This document shows, piece by piece, positions 11,971 to 20,319 of a stretch of 64,000 bases of DNA (positions are counted from its first letter, which is position 1; the number at the start of each line of letters is the position of its first letter). A program made the translations under genes and the position numbers. Below the pieces are notes generated by a model. It had not been told where the DNA came from, made no database searches, and saw only the letters and a list, made by a program, of their open reading frames with translations. This DNA comes from Streptomyces sp. NBC_01707 (lineage in GTDB: Bacteria > Actinomycetota > Actinomycetes > Streptomycetales > Streptomycetaceae), in contig NZ_CP109190.1 in assembly GCF_041438805.1 (NCBI RefSeq), positions 7,936,001 to 8,000,000 of the forward strand, given 5' to 3'.

Positions 11971-13200
11971 TCAGCCGCCGAACTCCTCCAGGCCCTTCAG
12001 CGCCTGGTCCAGCAGCGCCTGGCGGCCCTCCAGCTCACGGGCCAGCTTGTCGGCCCGGGCGTTGTTGCCCGCGGCGCGCGCCGTGTCGATCTGCGTACGC
12101 AGCTTGTCCACGGCAGCCTGCAGCTGACCGGTCAGACCCTCGGCGCGCGCACGCGCCTCCGGGTTGGTCCGGCGCCACTCGGACTCCTCGGCCTCCTGGA
12201 GCGCCCGCTCCACCGCCTGCATCCGCCCCTCGATCTTCGGGCGGGCGTCACGCGGCACGTGGCCGATGGCCTCCCAGCGCTCGTTGATGGCACGGAACGC
12301 GGCCCTGGCCGCCTTCAGGTCCTTCACCGGCACCAGCTTCTCGGCCTCGACCGCGAGCTCCTCCTTCAACTTGAGGTTCTCGCCCTGCTCCGCGTCCCGC
12401 TCGGCGAAGACCTCGCCGCGGGCGGCGAAGAAGACGTCCTGCGCACCGCGGAAGCGGTTCCACAGATCGTCCTCGGCCTCGCGCTGGGCGCGGCCCGCCG
12501 CCTTCCACTCCGTCATGAGATCGCGGTAGCGCGCGGCCGTCGTACCCCAGTCGGTGGAACCGGACAGCGCCTCTGCCTCGACGACCAGCTTCTCCTTGGC
12601 CTTGCGGGCCTCCTCGCGCTGGGCGTCCAGCGAGGCGAAGTGCGCCTTGCGGCGCTTGGAGAACGCCGAGCGCGCGTGCGAGAAGCGGTGCCACAGCTCG
12701 TCGTCCGACTTGCGGTCGAGCCGCGGCAGGCCCTTCCACGTGTCGACGAGCGCCCGCAGCCGCTCGCCCGCGGAGCGCCACTGCTCGCTCTGCGCCAGCT
12801 CCTCGGCCTCGACGACCAGCGCCTCCTTGGCGTGCTTCGCCTCGTCGGTCTGCTTCGCCTTCTGGACCTTGCGCTCCTCGCGGCGGGACTCGACCGTCGC
12901 GACCAGCGCGTCCAGGCGCTTGCGCAACGCGTCGAGGTCACCGACGGCGTGATGCTCGTCGACCTGCTGGCGCAGATGCTCGATGGCGGTCGTCGCGTCC
13001 TTCGCCGACAGGTCGGTGGTCTTCACCCGCCGTTCGAGGAGGCCGATCTCGACCACGATGCCCTCGTACTTGCGCTCGAAGTAGGCCAGAGCCTCCTCGG
13101 GTGAGCCGGCCTGCCACGATCCGACCACCTGCTCGCCATCGGCTGTACGCACGTACACGGTGCCCGTCTCGTCGACGCGGCCCCACGGGTCGCTGCTCAC
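11971..13200 (-). CDS. DUF349 domain-containing coiled-coil protein
   Basis: This 409-residue protein is built from repeated DUF349 helical units, seen as recurring patterns such as LWHRFSHARSAFSKRR and LWNRFRGAQDVFFAAR, each with a W-x2-F core and charged flanks. No enzymatic motif, signal peptide or membrane segment is seen. DUF349 proteins are long helical bundles of poorly defined cellular role. I chose the GTG at 13200 (protein starting SSDPWGRVDE) because GGAGGAGG sits just upstream; the frame is open to 13290. Its leader carries an unusual structured region (13217-13285) and a two-box promoter at 13297-13326. It converges on rel. Confidence 0.88.
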   Translation of the reverse strand: MSSDPWGRVDETGTVYVRTADGEQVVGSWQAGSPEEALAYFERKYEGIVVEIGLLERRVKTTDLSAKDATTAIEHLRQQVDEHHAVGDLDALRKRLDALVATVESRREERKVQKAKQTDEAKHAKEALVVEAEELAQSEQWRSAGERLRALVDTWKGLPRLDRKSDDELWHRFSHARSAFSKRRKAHFASLDAQREEARKAKEKLVVEAEALSGSTDWGTTAARYRDLMTEWKAAGRAQREAEDDLWNRFRGAQDVFFAARGEVFAERDAEQGENLKLKEELAVEAEKLVPVKDLKAARAAFRAINERWEAIGHVPRDARPKIEGRMQAVERALQEAEESEWRRTNPEARARAEGLTGQLQAAVDKLRTQIDTARAAGNNARADKLARELEGRQALLDQALKGLEEFGG

Positions 13201-13216
13201 AGCGCCTCCTCCACCT

Positions 13217-13285
13217 GATGCCTGTGAGAGGGTTCGCCCCCCTGGCATCGTCCACAGTTTCCTGGGGCGGGCTGCGCGCCCGCCC
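13217..13285 (-). ncRNA. Structured 5' leader of DUF349 gene (candidate cis-regulatory RNA)
   Basis: On the minus strand the leader first forms an 8-bp hairpin (13265-13285). Next come two helices that would cross: CTGTG/CACAG (13253-13257 with 13222-13226) and GATGCC/GGCATC (13244-13249 with 13217-13222), which share one base. A small GGG-CGAA-CCC hairpin lies between them. The last strand ends 4 bases before the GGAGGAGG ribosome binding site (13205-13212). This could be an H-type pseudoknot that controls translation. GC-rich DNA folds easily by chance, so confidence is low. Confidence 0.3.
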
Positions 13286-13296
13286 TGCACAACGCC

Positions 13297-13326
13297 AATC
13301 TAGGCGACCGGCCGCCCGGCTGTCCG
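13297..13326 (-). promoter_or_regulatory. Predicted promoter of DUF349 gene
   Basis: Reading the minus strand, a -35 hexamer CGGACA (13321-13326) and a -10 hexamer TAGATT (13297-13302) are 18 bases apart. The expected start near 13290 gives a leader of about 90 bases that contains the structured element. Confidence 0.5.
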
Positions 13327-13336
13327 CACTCAGCGC

Positions 13337-13353
13337 GGCCGAATTCTTCGGCC
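13337..13353 (-). terminator. Short hairpin downstream of cyclophilin gene
   Basis: GGCCGAA and TTCGGCC (13337-13343 and 13347-13353) form a 7-bp stem with a 3-base loop about 50 bases beyond the stop of the minus-strand cyclophilin gene. No T-run is seen. Confidence 0.4.
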
Positions 13354-13403
13354 CGCACCACGACGGCCGGACCGGACTCGCCGGGCCGGCCGCCCCGGTC
13401 GGT

Positions 13404-14195
13404 TCAGGCCTTGTCGACGGCCGCCTTCGAGATGGTGACGGCCTTCTTCGGGGCACCGTCGGCCGCGCCACCGGTGACACCGGCGGTCCCGACCGCCTTC
13501 ACGGCCTTGAGCGAAGCGGCGTCCATCGTGCCGAACGGCGTGTAGGTCGGCGGCAGTTTGCTGTCCTTGTACACCAGGAAGAACTGGCTGCCGCCGGTGT
13601 GCGCCTGACCGGTGTTGGCCATCGCCACGGTGCCCGCCGGGTACGTCACCGTGCCGTCCTTGCCCGCCTTGCCCAGCGCGGTCAGGTTCTCGTCCGGGAT
13701 CGTGTAGCCCGGGCCGCCCGTGCCGTCGCCCTTGGGATCACCGCACTGCAGGACGTAGATGCCCTGCGTGGTGAGCCGGTGACACTTCGTGCCGTCGAAG
13801 AAGCCCTTGTCCGCGAGCGACTTGAACGAGTTCGTCGTGTGCGGGGTCTTCGCCGCGTCCATCGTGAACGCGATGTCGCCCTGGCTCGTCTTGAGCGACA
13901 TCGTGTACTTCGACTTCTTGTCGATCTTCATCGCGGGCTCGGGCGCACTGCTCTCGCTCGCCGAGGGCGAGGGCGAGGGGGACGCGCTGGTGCTCGACGC
14001 CGCGTCGTTCTTGTCCTTGTCGTCGCCGCCGAGGGAGACGAACGCGGTGACTCCGACGACGGCCACCACGGCCAGCGCGGACGCGATGACGACGGTGAGT
14101 TGCCTGGTCCTGCGGCGGGCCTCCTCCCGGCGCTGCTGCTGCCGCTCGAACTTCTCCCTGGCGAGCTGCCGCCGCCGCTGATCGCTGCTGACCAC
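13404..14195 (-). CDS. Membrane-anchored cyclophilin-type peptidylprolyl isomerase
   Basis: This enzyme catalyses cis-trans isomerisation of proline peptide bonds and probably helps fold exported proteins outside the membrane. The 263-residue protein has a highly basic N-terminal cytoplasmic segment (residues 1-32), one transmembrane helix (about 33-55), a Ser/Pro/Asp-rich linker and a cyclophilin domain from about residue 90. Family motifs seen include FFDGTKCHR, GPGYTIPDE, GTVAMANTG and GGSQFFLV. The GTG at 14195 is supported by AAGGAG with an 8-base spacer on the minus strand. It is divergent from the hydrolase gene at 14353 and may share its promoter region. Confidence 0.9.
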   Translation of the reverse strand: MVSSDQRRRQLAREKFERQQQRREEARRRTRQLTVVIASALAVVAVVGVTAFVSLGGDDKDKNDAASSTSASPSPSPSASESSAPEPAMKIDKKSKYTMSLKTSQGDIAFTMDAAKTPHTTNSFKSLADKGFFDGTKCHRLTTQGIYVLQCGDPKGDGTGGPGYTIPDENLTALGKAGKDGTVTYPAGTVAMANTGQAHTGGSQFFLVYKDSKLPPTYTPFGTMDAASLKAVKAVGTAGVTGGAADGAPKKAVTISKAAVDKA

Positions 14196-14352
14196 CGGGT
14201 GATCTCCTTGTACGTCGTGATCGGGCCTGGGTTGCCCCGTACCGTATATGGGTTAGCTGTGGAATGAGGAGCGCCGGTAGGCTCTGAACTGCCGCGACCT
14301 TCTCAGCCGCAGTCGGCCGCACCTCTCCGTCGGACGACCATTAAGGACGATC

Positions 14353-15039
14353 GTGCTCATTGCCGGGTTCCCCGCCGGGGCCTGGGGGACCAATTGCTAT
14401 GTGGTCGCCCCCGCCGCCGGTGAGGAGTGCGTGATCATCGACCCGGGCCACCAGGCCACCCAGGGAGTCGAGGACGCGCTGAAGAAGCATCGGCTGAAGC
14501 CGGTCGCCGTAGTGCTCACCCACGGGCACATCGACCATGTCGCCTCGGTCGTCCCGGTGTGCGGCGCGCACGACGTCCCCGCCTGGATCCACCCCGAGGA
14601 CCGGTACATGATGAGCGACCCGGAGAAGGGCCTCGGCCGCTCCATCGGGATGCCGCTCATGGGCGAGCTGACGGTGGGGGAGCCGGACGACGTCAAGGAG
14701 CTGAGCGACGGTGCCCAGCTGTTGCTGGCCGGTCTGGAGTTCGGTGTCGCGCACGCGCCCGGCCATACCAGGGGGTCGGTGACGTTCAGGATGCCCGAGG
14801 CCGCGGATGTGCCGCAGGTCCTCTTCTCGGGTGACCTGCTCTTCGCCGGCTCCGTCGGACGCACCGACCTGCCCGGCGGCGACCACGCCGAGATGCTCGA
14901 GTCGCTGGCCCGTGTGTGCCTGCCGCTCGACGACTCGACCGTGGTGCTGTCCGGTCACGGCCCCCAGACGACCATCGGCCGCGAGCGCGCCTCGAACCCG
15001 TATCTGCACGGACTGGCAGCGCCCCGACGAGGAATGTGA
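14353..15039 (+). CDS. Metallo-beta-lactamase-fold hydrolase (glyoxalase II-like)
   Basis: This 228-residue protein has the metallo-beta-lactamase fold with the zinc-binding signature THGHIDH (about residues 57-63), a second histidine in HAPGHTRG, an aspartate in [16 protein letters not shown], and a terminal histidine in SGHGPQT. The pattern is that of the glyoxalase II/hydroxyacylglutathione hydrolase group, which cleaves thioesters. Actinomycetes use mycothiol rather than glutathione, so the true substrate is unknown. The GTG at 14353 has AAGGAC upstream. hisS begins 15 bases after the stop, so the two genes are probably an operon. Confidence 0.88.
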   Translation: MLIAGFPAGAWGTNCYVVAPAAGEECVIIDPGHQATQGVEDALKKHRLKPVAVVLTHGHIDHVASVVPVCGAHDVPAWIHPEDRYMMSDPEKGLGRSIGMPLMGELTVGEPDDVKELSDGAQLLLAGLEFGVAHAPGHTRGSVTFRMPEAADVPQVLFSGDLLFAGSVGRTDLPGGDHAEMLESLARVCLPLDDSTVVLSGHGPQTTIGRERASNPYLHGLAAPRRGM

Positions 15040-15053
15040 CGAGAGTTAGAACC

Positions 15054-16316
15054 GTGAGCACCTTCAAGGCCCCCAAGGGCACGTACGACCTGACCCCGCC
15101 CGACTCCGCGAAGTACCTCGCGGTGCGCGAGGCGCTCTCCGCACCGCTGAAGAACTCCGGCTACGGCTACATCGAGACGCCCGGCTTCGAGGACGTCGCG
15201 CTCTTCTCGCGCGGAGTCGGTGAGTCCACCGACATCGTGAGCAAGGAGATGTACACCCTCACCACCAAGGGCGGCTCCGAGCTGGCGCTGCGCCCCGAGG
15301 GCACCGCGTCCGTGCTGCGCGCCGCTCTGGAGGCCAACCTCCACAAGCTCGGCAACCTGCCGGTCAAGCTCTGGTACTCCGGCTCGTACTACCGCTACGA
15401 GCGCCCGCAGAAGGGCCGCTACCGGCACTTCTCGCAGGTCGGTGCCGAGGCGATCGGTGCCGAGGACCCGGCACTGGACGCCGAGCTGATCATCCTGGCC
15501 GACCAGGCGTACCGCACGCTGGGCCTGCAGAATTTCCGGATCCTGTTGAACTCGCTGGGCGACAAGGAGTGCCGTCCCGTCTACCGGGACGCGCTCCAGG
15601 AGTTCCTGCGCGAGCTCGACCTGGACGACGACACCCGCCGCCGCATCGACCTCAACCCGCTGCGGGTGCTCGACGACAAGCGCCCCGAGGTGCAGAAGCA
15701 GCTGGTCGGCGCGCCGGTCCTGCGCGACTACCTGTGCGACGCGTGCAAGGCGTACCACGAGGAGGTCCGCGATCTGCTGACCGCCGCGGGTGTGGTGTAC
15801 GAGGACGACGAGAAGCTCGTCCGCGGCCTCGACTACTACACCCGCACCACCTTCGAGTTCGTCCACGACGGACTCGGCTCGCAGTCCGCGGTCGGGGGCG
15901 GCGGCCGCTACGACGGCCTGTCCGAGATGATCGGTGGCCCGGCGCTCCCGTCGGTCGGCTGGGCGCTCGGCGTGGACCGTACGGTGCTCGCCCTGGAGGC
16001 CGAGGGCATCGAGCTCGAACTGCCCTCGTCCACCAGCGTCTTCGCGGTGCCGCTCGGTGAGGAGGCCCGGCGGGTGCTGTTCGCCAAGGTGACGGAGTTG
16101 CGCCGAGTGGGCGTCGCCGCCGACTTCGCGTTCGGCGGCCGCGGCCTCAAGGGTGCGATGAAGAGCGCCAACCGCTCCGGCGCCCGCTTCACCGTCGTCG
16201 CGGGCGAACGTGATCTCGCCGAGGGCGTGGTCCAGCTGAAGGACATGGAGTCGGGCGAGCAGCAGGCGGTCGCGCTCGACGCGCTGGTCGCCGAGGTCCG
16301 GCAGAAGCTGGCCTGA
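15054..16316 (+). CDS. hisS: Histidine--tRNA ligase
   Basis: Class II aminoacyl-tRNA synthetase that charges tRNA-His. The 420-residue protein shows motif 1 (near [13 protein letters not shown]), motif 2 with [16 protein letters not shown], the histidine-specific motif [14 protein letters not shown], and motif 3 GWALGVDR. The C-terminal anticodon-binding domain follows. I chose the GTG at 15054 because it gives the standard N-terminus [12 protein letters not shown]; the frame is open upstream within the preceding gene. A strong terminator hairpin follows 15 bases after the stop. Confidence 0.96.
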   Translation: MSTFKAPKGTYDLTPPDSAKYLAVREALSAPLKNSGYGYIETPGFEDVALFSRGVGESTDIVSKEMYTLTTKGGSELALRPEGTASVLRAALEANLHKLGNLPVKLWYSGSYYRYERPQKGRYRHFSQVGAEAIGAEDPALDAELIILADQAYRTLGLQNFRILLNSLGDKECRPVYRDALQEFLRELDLDDDTRRRIDLNPLRVLDDKRPEVQKQLVGAPVLRDYLCDACKAYHEEVRDLLTAAGVVYEDDEKLVRGLDYYTRTTFEFVHDGLGSQSAVGGGGRYDGLSEMIGGPALPSVGWALGVDRTVLALEAEGIELELPSSTSVFAVPLGEEARRVLFAKVTELRRVGVAADFAFGGRGLKGAMKSANRSGARFTVVAGERDLAEGVVQLKDMESGEQQAVALDALVAEVRQKLA

Positions 16317-16330
16317 TCCACCGTCTCCGA

Positions 16331-16362
16331 CTGTGCCCGCCCGGTCCGCCGGGCGGGCACAG
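16331..16362 (+). terminator. Hairpin terminator after hisS
   Basis: A perfect 14-bp stem (16331-16344 with 16349-16362) has a TCCG loop just after the hisS stop. Confidence 0.85.
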
Positions 16363-16691
16363 CGCGTTACCGCCCCCGTGCCGTCAACTCCGCAGCAGCC
16401 GGTTCATCCTGCGGACGGGACCGAACCGGGAGGACGGCGGTCCGCGGTGGGAGCCGGGGCGGCGCACCGGCGTGGCTGCCCGCCGTCAGCAGTGCCTGAA
16501 ACGCCTGGGCAGCCCCTTTACGGTCCTCGCCGGTTCGGTCATGGCGGGGACCGGTTCGCGAAAGCCGCGTGTTTTCTGCCGCCCGTGCGTGCGTCTCTCC
16601 GCACACCTTTATGTCCATCGAACGGATGGCAGATGAGGTGGTGCGGCACAATGACCATGCCCAGCAGGCCACTCACTGATGGAACGGCGAT
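16363..16691. other. Gene-free region upstream of VKOR gene
   Basis: I see no convincing gene here; the open frames lack coding bias and a ribosome binding site. A small inverted repeat CCATC/GATGG lies around 16613-16628. CACAAT near 16647 could be a -10 box for the VKOR gene, but no matching -35 was found. Confidence 0.4.
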
Positions 16692-17327
16692 ATGACGACT
16701 GCAGCGGTTGACCATCCCTCCTCGGAACAGGACGAGGACGGCCGGAAGAGGACCATCGGCGGCAGCCGCGCGTTCGCACTGCTGCTGGTGATCACCGGTG
16801 CCGCCGGTCTCCTCGCCGCCTGGGTGATCACGATCGACAAGTTCAAGCTGCTCGAGGACCCCAGCTTCACCCCGGGCTGCAGCCTCAACCCCGTGGTCTC
16901 GTGCGGCAACATCATGAAGAGCGAGCAGGCGTCCGTCTTCGGGTTCCCGAACCCGATGCTGGGACTCGCCACCTACTCCGTCGTCATCGGGATCGGCCTG
17001 GCCCTGCTCGCCGGCGCCCGTTTCCGCAGCTGGTACTGGCTCGGCCTCAACGCGGGCACACTGTTCGGCGTCGGCTTCTGCACCTGGCTGCAGTACCAGT
17101 CGCTGTACAACATCAACTCGCTCTGCCTGTGGTGCTGCCTGGCCTGGGTCGCGACGATCTTCATGTTCTGCTACGTCACCACGCACAACATCAAGCACCG
17201 GATCGTGCCCGCGCCGAACTGGCTGCGCAACGGACTGACTGAGTTCCACTGGGTGCCGCCGGTCCTCTGGGTGGGCATCATCGGCATGCTGATCCTGACC
17301 CGCTGGTGGGACTTCTGGACCAGCTGA
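16692..17327 (+). CDS. Vitamin K epoxide reductase (VKOR) family membrane protein
   Basis: Bacterial VKOR proteins are quinone-linked membrane enzymes that reoxidise DsbA-like oxidases, driving disulfide formation in exported proteins. The 211-residue protein has about five hydrophobic segments (about 27-47, 91-108, 113-133, 146-163, 189-203). The active-site pair is C145-C148 in SLCLWCC. A second loop pair, C63 and C71 (GCSLNPVVSC), matches the shuttle cysteines of VKOR homologues. No thioredoxin-like partner is fused or adjacent, so its DsbA-like partner must be encoded elsewhere. The ATG lacks a strong ribosome binding site. Confidence 0.9.
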   Translation: MTTAAVDHPSSEQDEDGRKRTIGGSRAFALLLVITGAAGLLAAWVITIDKFKLLEDPSFTPGCSLNPVVSCGNIMKSEQASVFGFPNPMLGLATYSVVIGIGLALLAGARFRSWYWLGLNAGTLFGVGFCTWLQYQSLYNINSLCLWCCLAWVATIFMFCYVTTHNIKHRIVPAPNWLRNGLTEFHWVPPVLWVGIIGMLILTRWWDFWTS

Positions 17328-17380
17328 CCGGCGGTGCCGGGAGCGGGCACCGGCCCGGCCGGGCTGTCAGTGCCGTGACA

Positions 17381-17386
17381 TAGGCT
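17381..17386 (+). promoter_or_regulatory. Candidate -10 box of a leaderless rarA transcript
   Basis: TAGGCT lies only 7 bases before the rarA GTG start, and no ribosome binding site is visible between them. That spacing fits a leaderless mRNA starting at or next to the start codon. No good -35 box was found. Confidence 0.4.
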
Positions 17387-17393
17387 GCAAAAC

Positions 17394-18767
17394 GTGGAGC
17401 CCGACCTCTTTACCGCAGCCGCCGAAGACCGCCAGGAGAAGGACCCGTCCAGCAGCCCCCTAGCTGTCCGGATGCGTCCTCGTAGCCTCGACGAGGTCGT
17501 CGGCCAGCAGCATCTGCTGAAGCCGGGCTCGCCGCTGCGCCGCCTCGTCGGCGAAGGGGGCGGCGGCCCCGCCGGCCCGTCGTCGGTGATCCTCTGGGGC
17601 CCGCCCGGCATCGGCAAGACGACTCTGGCGTACGTGGTCAGCAAGGCCACCAACAAGCGCTTCGTCGAGCTCTCCGCGATCACCGCGGGGGTCAAGGAAG
17701 TGCGGGCCGTCATCGAGAGCGCCCGCCGCGCCACCGGTGGCTACGGCAAGGAGACCGTCCTCTTCCTCGACGAGATCCACCGCTTCTCCAAGGCCCAGCA
17801 GGACTCGCTGCTGCCGGCGGTGGAGAACCGCTGGGTGACACTCATCGCCGCGACGACCGAGAACCCGTACTTCTCGATCATCTCGCCGCTCCTGTCGCGC
17901 TCGCTGCTCCTGACCCTCGAGTCGCTCACCGACGACGATCTGCGCGCCCTGATGCGCCGCGCCCTGACCGCCGAGCACGGCCTCGGTGGCGCGGTCACAC
18001 TGCCCGAGGACGCCGAGGCCCATCTGCTGCGCATCGCGGGCGGTGACGCGCGCCGCGCGCTGACGGCGCTGGAGGCCGCGGCCGGTGCGGCCCTCGCCAT
18101 GCAGGAGAAGGAGGTCACCCTCCAGACGGTCGAGGCGACCGTCGACCGGGCCGCCGTGAAGTACGACCGGGACGGCGACCAGCACTACGACGTGGCGAGT
18201 GCGCTGATCAAGTCGATCCGTGGCTCCGACGTGGACGCGGCGCTGCACTACCTGGCCCGGATGATCGAGGCGGGGGAGGACCCGCGGTTCATCGCCCGGC
18301 GGCTGATGATCTCCGCCAGCGAGGACATCGGCCTCGCCGACCCGACAGCGCTGCCCACAGCGGTCGCCGCCGCCCAGGCCGTCGCCATGATCGGCTTCCC
18401 GGAGGCGGCGCTCACCCTCAGCCATGCCACGATCGCGCTGGCGCTCGCCCCCAAGTCCAATGCGGCGACGCTGGCGATCTCCGCCGCCCAGGAGGATGTG
18501 CGCAACGGCCTGGCGGGTCCGGTCCCGGCCCATCTGCGCGACGGCCACTACAAGGGGGCCGCCAAACTGGGTCATGCGCAGGGCTACGTCTATCCGCACG
18601 ACGTCCCCGGCGGGATCGCAGCCCAGCAGTACGCCCCGGACGCGGTCGCCGACAAGCGCTACTACCGGCCCACCCGTTACGGCGCCGAGGCGCGCTATGC
18701 GGATGTGGTGGACCGGGTCCGCGGCCGGCTGGGCCGCGGGGGTTCCGACGACGCGACGGACGCGTGA
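17394..18767 (+). CDS. rarA: Replication-associated recombination protein RarA (MgsA family AAA ATPase)
   Basis: This is a clamp-loader-like AAA+ ATPase that acts at stalled replication forks. The 457-residue protein has Walker [10 protein letters not shown] (about residues 66-74), Walker [12 protein letters not shown], sensor 1 AATTENP, and the C-terminal tetramerisation region with the family signatures [11 protein letters not shown] and [10 protein letters not shown]. Length and motif order match RarA/MgsA/WRNIP1. The GTG at 17394 directly follows a candidate -10 box, suggesting leaderless translation. It converges on the DUF2470 gene with only 30 bases between stops. Confidence 0.93.
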   Translation: MEPDLFTAAAEDRQEKDPSSSPLAVRMRPRSLDEVVGQQHLLKPGSPLRRLVGEGGGGPAGPSSVILWGPPGIGKTTLAYVVSKATNKRFVELSAITAGVKEVRAVIESARRATGGYGKETVLFLDEIHRFSKAQQDSLLPAVENRWVTLIAATTENPYFSIISPLLSRSLLLTLESLTDDDLRALMRRALTAEHGLGGAVTLPEDAEAHLLRIAGGDARRALTALEAAAGAALAMQEKEVTLQTVEATVDRAAVKYDRDGDQHYDVASALIKSIRGSDVDAALHYLARMIEAGEDPRFIARRLMISASEDIGLADPTALPTAVAAAQAVAMIGFPEAALTLSHATIALALAPKSNAATLAISAAQEDVRNGLAGPVPAHLRDGHYKGAAKLGHAQGYVYPHDVPGGIAAQQYAPDAVADKRYYRPTRYGAEARYADVVDRVRGRLGRGGSDDATDA

Positions 18768-18797
18768 CGCTCCTCCTCCGGACGGTGCGGCACCCGT

Positions 18798-19631
18798 TCA
18801 GCGAGCGGCCGCCTCGAAAAGCGTGTGCATCGCGTGGCGCAGTCCGGTGACGTCGCGCACCGGTTCGGGGAATTCGAAGCGTGCGTCGAAGCACCGCCCG
18901 TCGGCCTCGCAGATGCGCACCCGCAGCCCGTACCGGTCGAGCGCGACGGGCACGACCGTGGGCCGGTGGGCGGCGCAGCTGCTGTCCGCCCGCTCTCCCA
19001 GCAGCCCGCACAGCAGCGCCACCTGTTCGCAGTGCGCCGCGTGCAGATGCTGCAGGAGTTCCGCCTCGTGGGCGACGAGCGGGTCGGCGGCCGCGTCCCG
19101 GAATTCCTCCGGCTCGACGTCCTGGGCGCCCCACAGATCGTCGACGTGCGCCTCACCGGTCTCCAGCCGCAGCATCATCCGTCCGGGCCCGGCCATGCCC
19201 GGTACGGAGGTGAGCCATCCGGAGACCCAGCCGCGGCCACGGATGCGGTGGGGTACGGAGACCGGTGCGACGTCAGTGATCTCCAACACGGCGGTCAGCT
19301 CGTCGTCCTGGGCGTGCGTGGCGGCCCGTACGGCCGGGGAATCGGCGGGGAACTCGAGGAACAGATCGCCCTCGGGGCCCACACTGCGGTCCAGTGGCAC
19401 CAGCTGGTCGAAACCGACTGTGGTCAGCCCGGGGATGAGCAGTACCGCCGAACAGGTACTCTGTACGAGAGTTCGTGTGCGCTCGGCTGCTGACGGCATC
19501 CGAGTGTTTTCAAGCCCGCTGGGACGCGGCTGACCACGATCTGATCGGTCCTCCGTCGTATCGACGCCCTCGATGGCGTCGACGCTGTCAGTGCTGTCCG
19601 TGACGTGTGTGGTGTTCCCAGGGCGAGACAT
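18798..19631 (-). CDS. DUF2470 domain-containing protein, probably iron-regulated
   Basis: The 277-residue protein has a low-complexity acidic N-terminus (about 1-45), a central split-barrel-like region resembling flavin-reductase/pyridoxamine-oxidase folds, and a C-terminal DUF2470 domain (about 180-277; starting near LVAHEAELLQHLHAAHCEQV). In HugZ-type haem oxygenases the DUF2470 domain follows the same kind of barrel, so a role in haem binding or breakdown is a reasonable guess but is not shown. The ATG at 19631 has AAGGAG 6 bases upstream. An 18/19 match to the iron box sits 15-33 bases upstream of the ATG, strongly suggesting DmdR1/IdeR-type repression by iron. It is divergent from rpsD across 56 bases. 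Confidence 0.85.
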   Translation of the reverse strand: MSRPGNTTHVTDSTDSVDAIEGVDTTEDRSDRGQPRPSGLENTRMPSAAERTRTLVQSTCSAVLLIPGLTTVGFDQLVPLDRSVGPEGDLFLEFPADSPAVRAATHAQDDELTAVLEITDVAPVSVPHRIRGRGWVSGWLTSVPGMAGPGRMMLRLETGEAHVDDLWGAQDVEPEEFRDAAADPLVAHEAELLQHLHAAHCEQVALLCGLLGERADSSCAAHRPTVVPVALDRYGLRVRICEADGRCFDARFEFPEPVRDVTGLRHAMHTLFEAAAR

Positions 19632-19645
19632 GCGATCTCCTTGAG

Positions 19646-19664
19646 TAAGGTGAGCCTAACCTAA
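19646..19664 (-). promoter_or_regulatory. Iron box (DmdR1/IdeR/DtxR-type operator)
   Basis: On the minus strand this reads TTAGGTTAGGCTCACCTTA, which differs at one of 19 positions from the actinobacterial iron-box consensus TTAGGTTAGGCTCACCTAA. It contains TAGGTT and TAGGCT hexamers that could serve as -10 boxes, so iron-loaded repressor would block the DUF2470 promoter. The same site lies 23 bases before the rpsD start codon, so an effect on rpsD is possible but less likely. Confidence 0.8.
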
Positions 19665-19687
19665 CCCACAACGGAGGTCTGGAGAAC

Positions 19688-20302
19688 GTGCCTAATCAGT
19701 CGCGTCCCAAGGTCAAGAAGTCTCGTGCGCTCGGCATCGCCCTGACGCCGAAGGCCGTCAAGTACTTCGAGGCCCGCCCCTACCCGCCGGGCGAGCACGG
19801 CCGTGGCCGCAAGCAGAACTCGGACTACAAGGTCCGTCTGCTCGAGAAGCAGCGTCTGCGCGCCCAGTACGACATCAGCGAGCGCCAGATGGCGCGCGCC
19901 TACGACCGCGCCAAGAAGGCCGAGGGCAAGACGGGCGAGGCGCTCGTCGTCGAGCTCGAGCGCCGTCTCGACGCGCTGGTCCTGCGTTCGGGCATCGCCC
20001 GCACGATCTACCAGGCCCGTCAGATGGTCGTCCACGGCCACATCGAGGTCGACGGCCGCAAGGTCGACAAGCCGTCCTTCCGCGTCCGTCCCGACAACAT
20101 CGTGATGGTCCGCGAGCGCAGCCGCGACAAGCACCCCTTCCAGGTGGCCCGCGAGGGTGGTTACGCCCCCGACGGCGAGACCCCGCGCTACCTGCAGGTG
20201 AACCTGAAGGCCCTGGCCTTCCGCCTGGACCGGGACCCGAACCGCAAGGAGATCCCGGTGATCTGCGACGAGCAGCTCGTCGTCGAGTACTACGCCCGCT
20301 GA
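19688..20302 (+). CDS. rpsD: Small ribosomal subunit protein uS4
   Basis: S4 is a primary 16S rRNA-binding protein that nucleates 30S assembly and contributes to decoding accuracy. The 204-residue protein carries the N-terminal S4 region ([24 protein letters not shown]) and the S4 RNA-binding domain ([33 protein letters not shown]). The N-terminus has no zinc-finger cysteines, so it is the zinc-free form. The gene stands alone instead of in the alpha ribosomal operon, as in other Streptomyces. The GTG at 19688 has GGAGG 10 bases upstream. It ends at a strong hairpin shared with the convergent STAND gene. Confidence 0.96.
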   Translation: MPNQSRPKVKKSRALGIALTPKAVKYFEARPYPPGEHGRGRKQNSDYKVRLLEKQRLRAQYDISERQMARAYDRAKKAEGKTGEALVVELERRLDALVLRSGIARTIYQARQMVVHGHIEVDGRKVDKPSFRVRPDNIVMVRERSRDKHPFQVAREGGYAPDGETPRYLQVNLKALAFRLDRDPNRKEIPVICDEQLVVEYYAR

Positions 20303-20319
20303 TCCAGGCGTAGCCGCTC

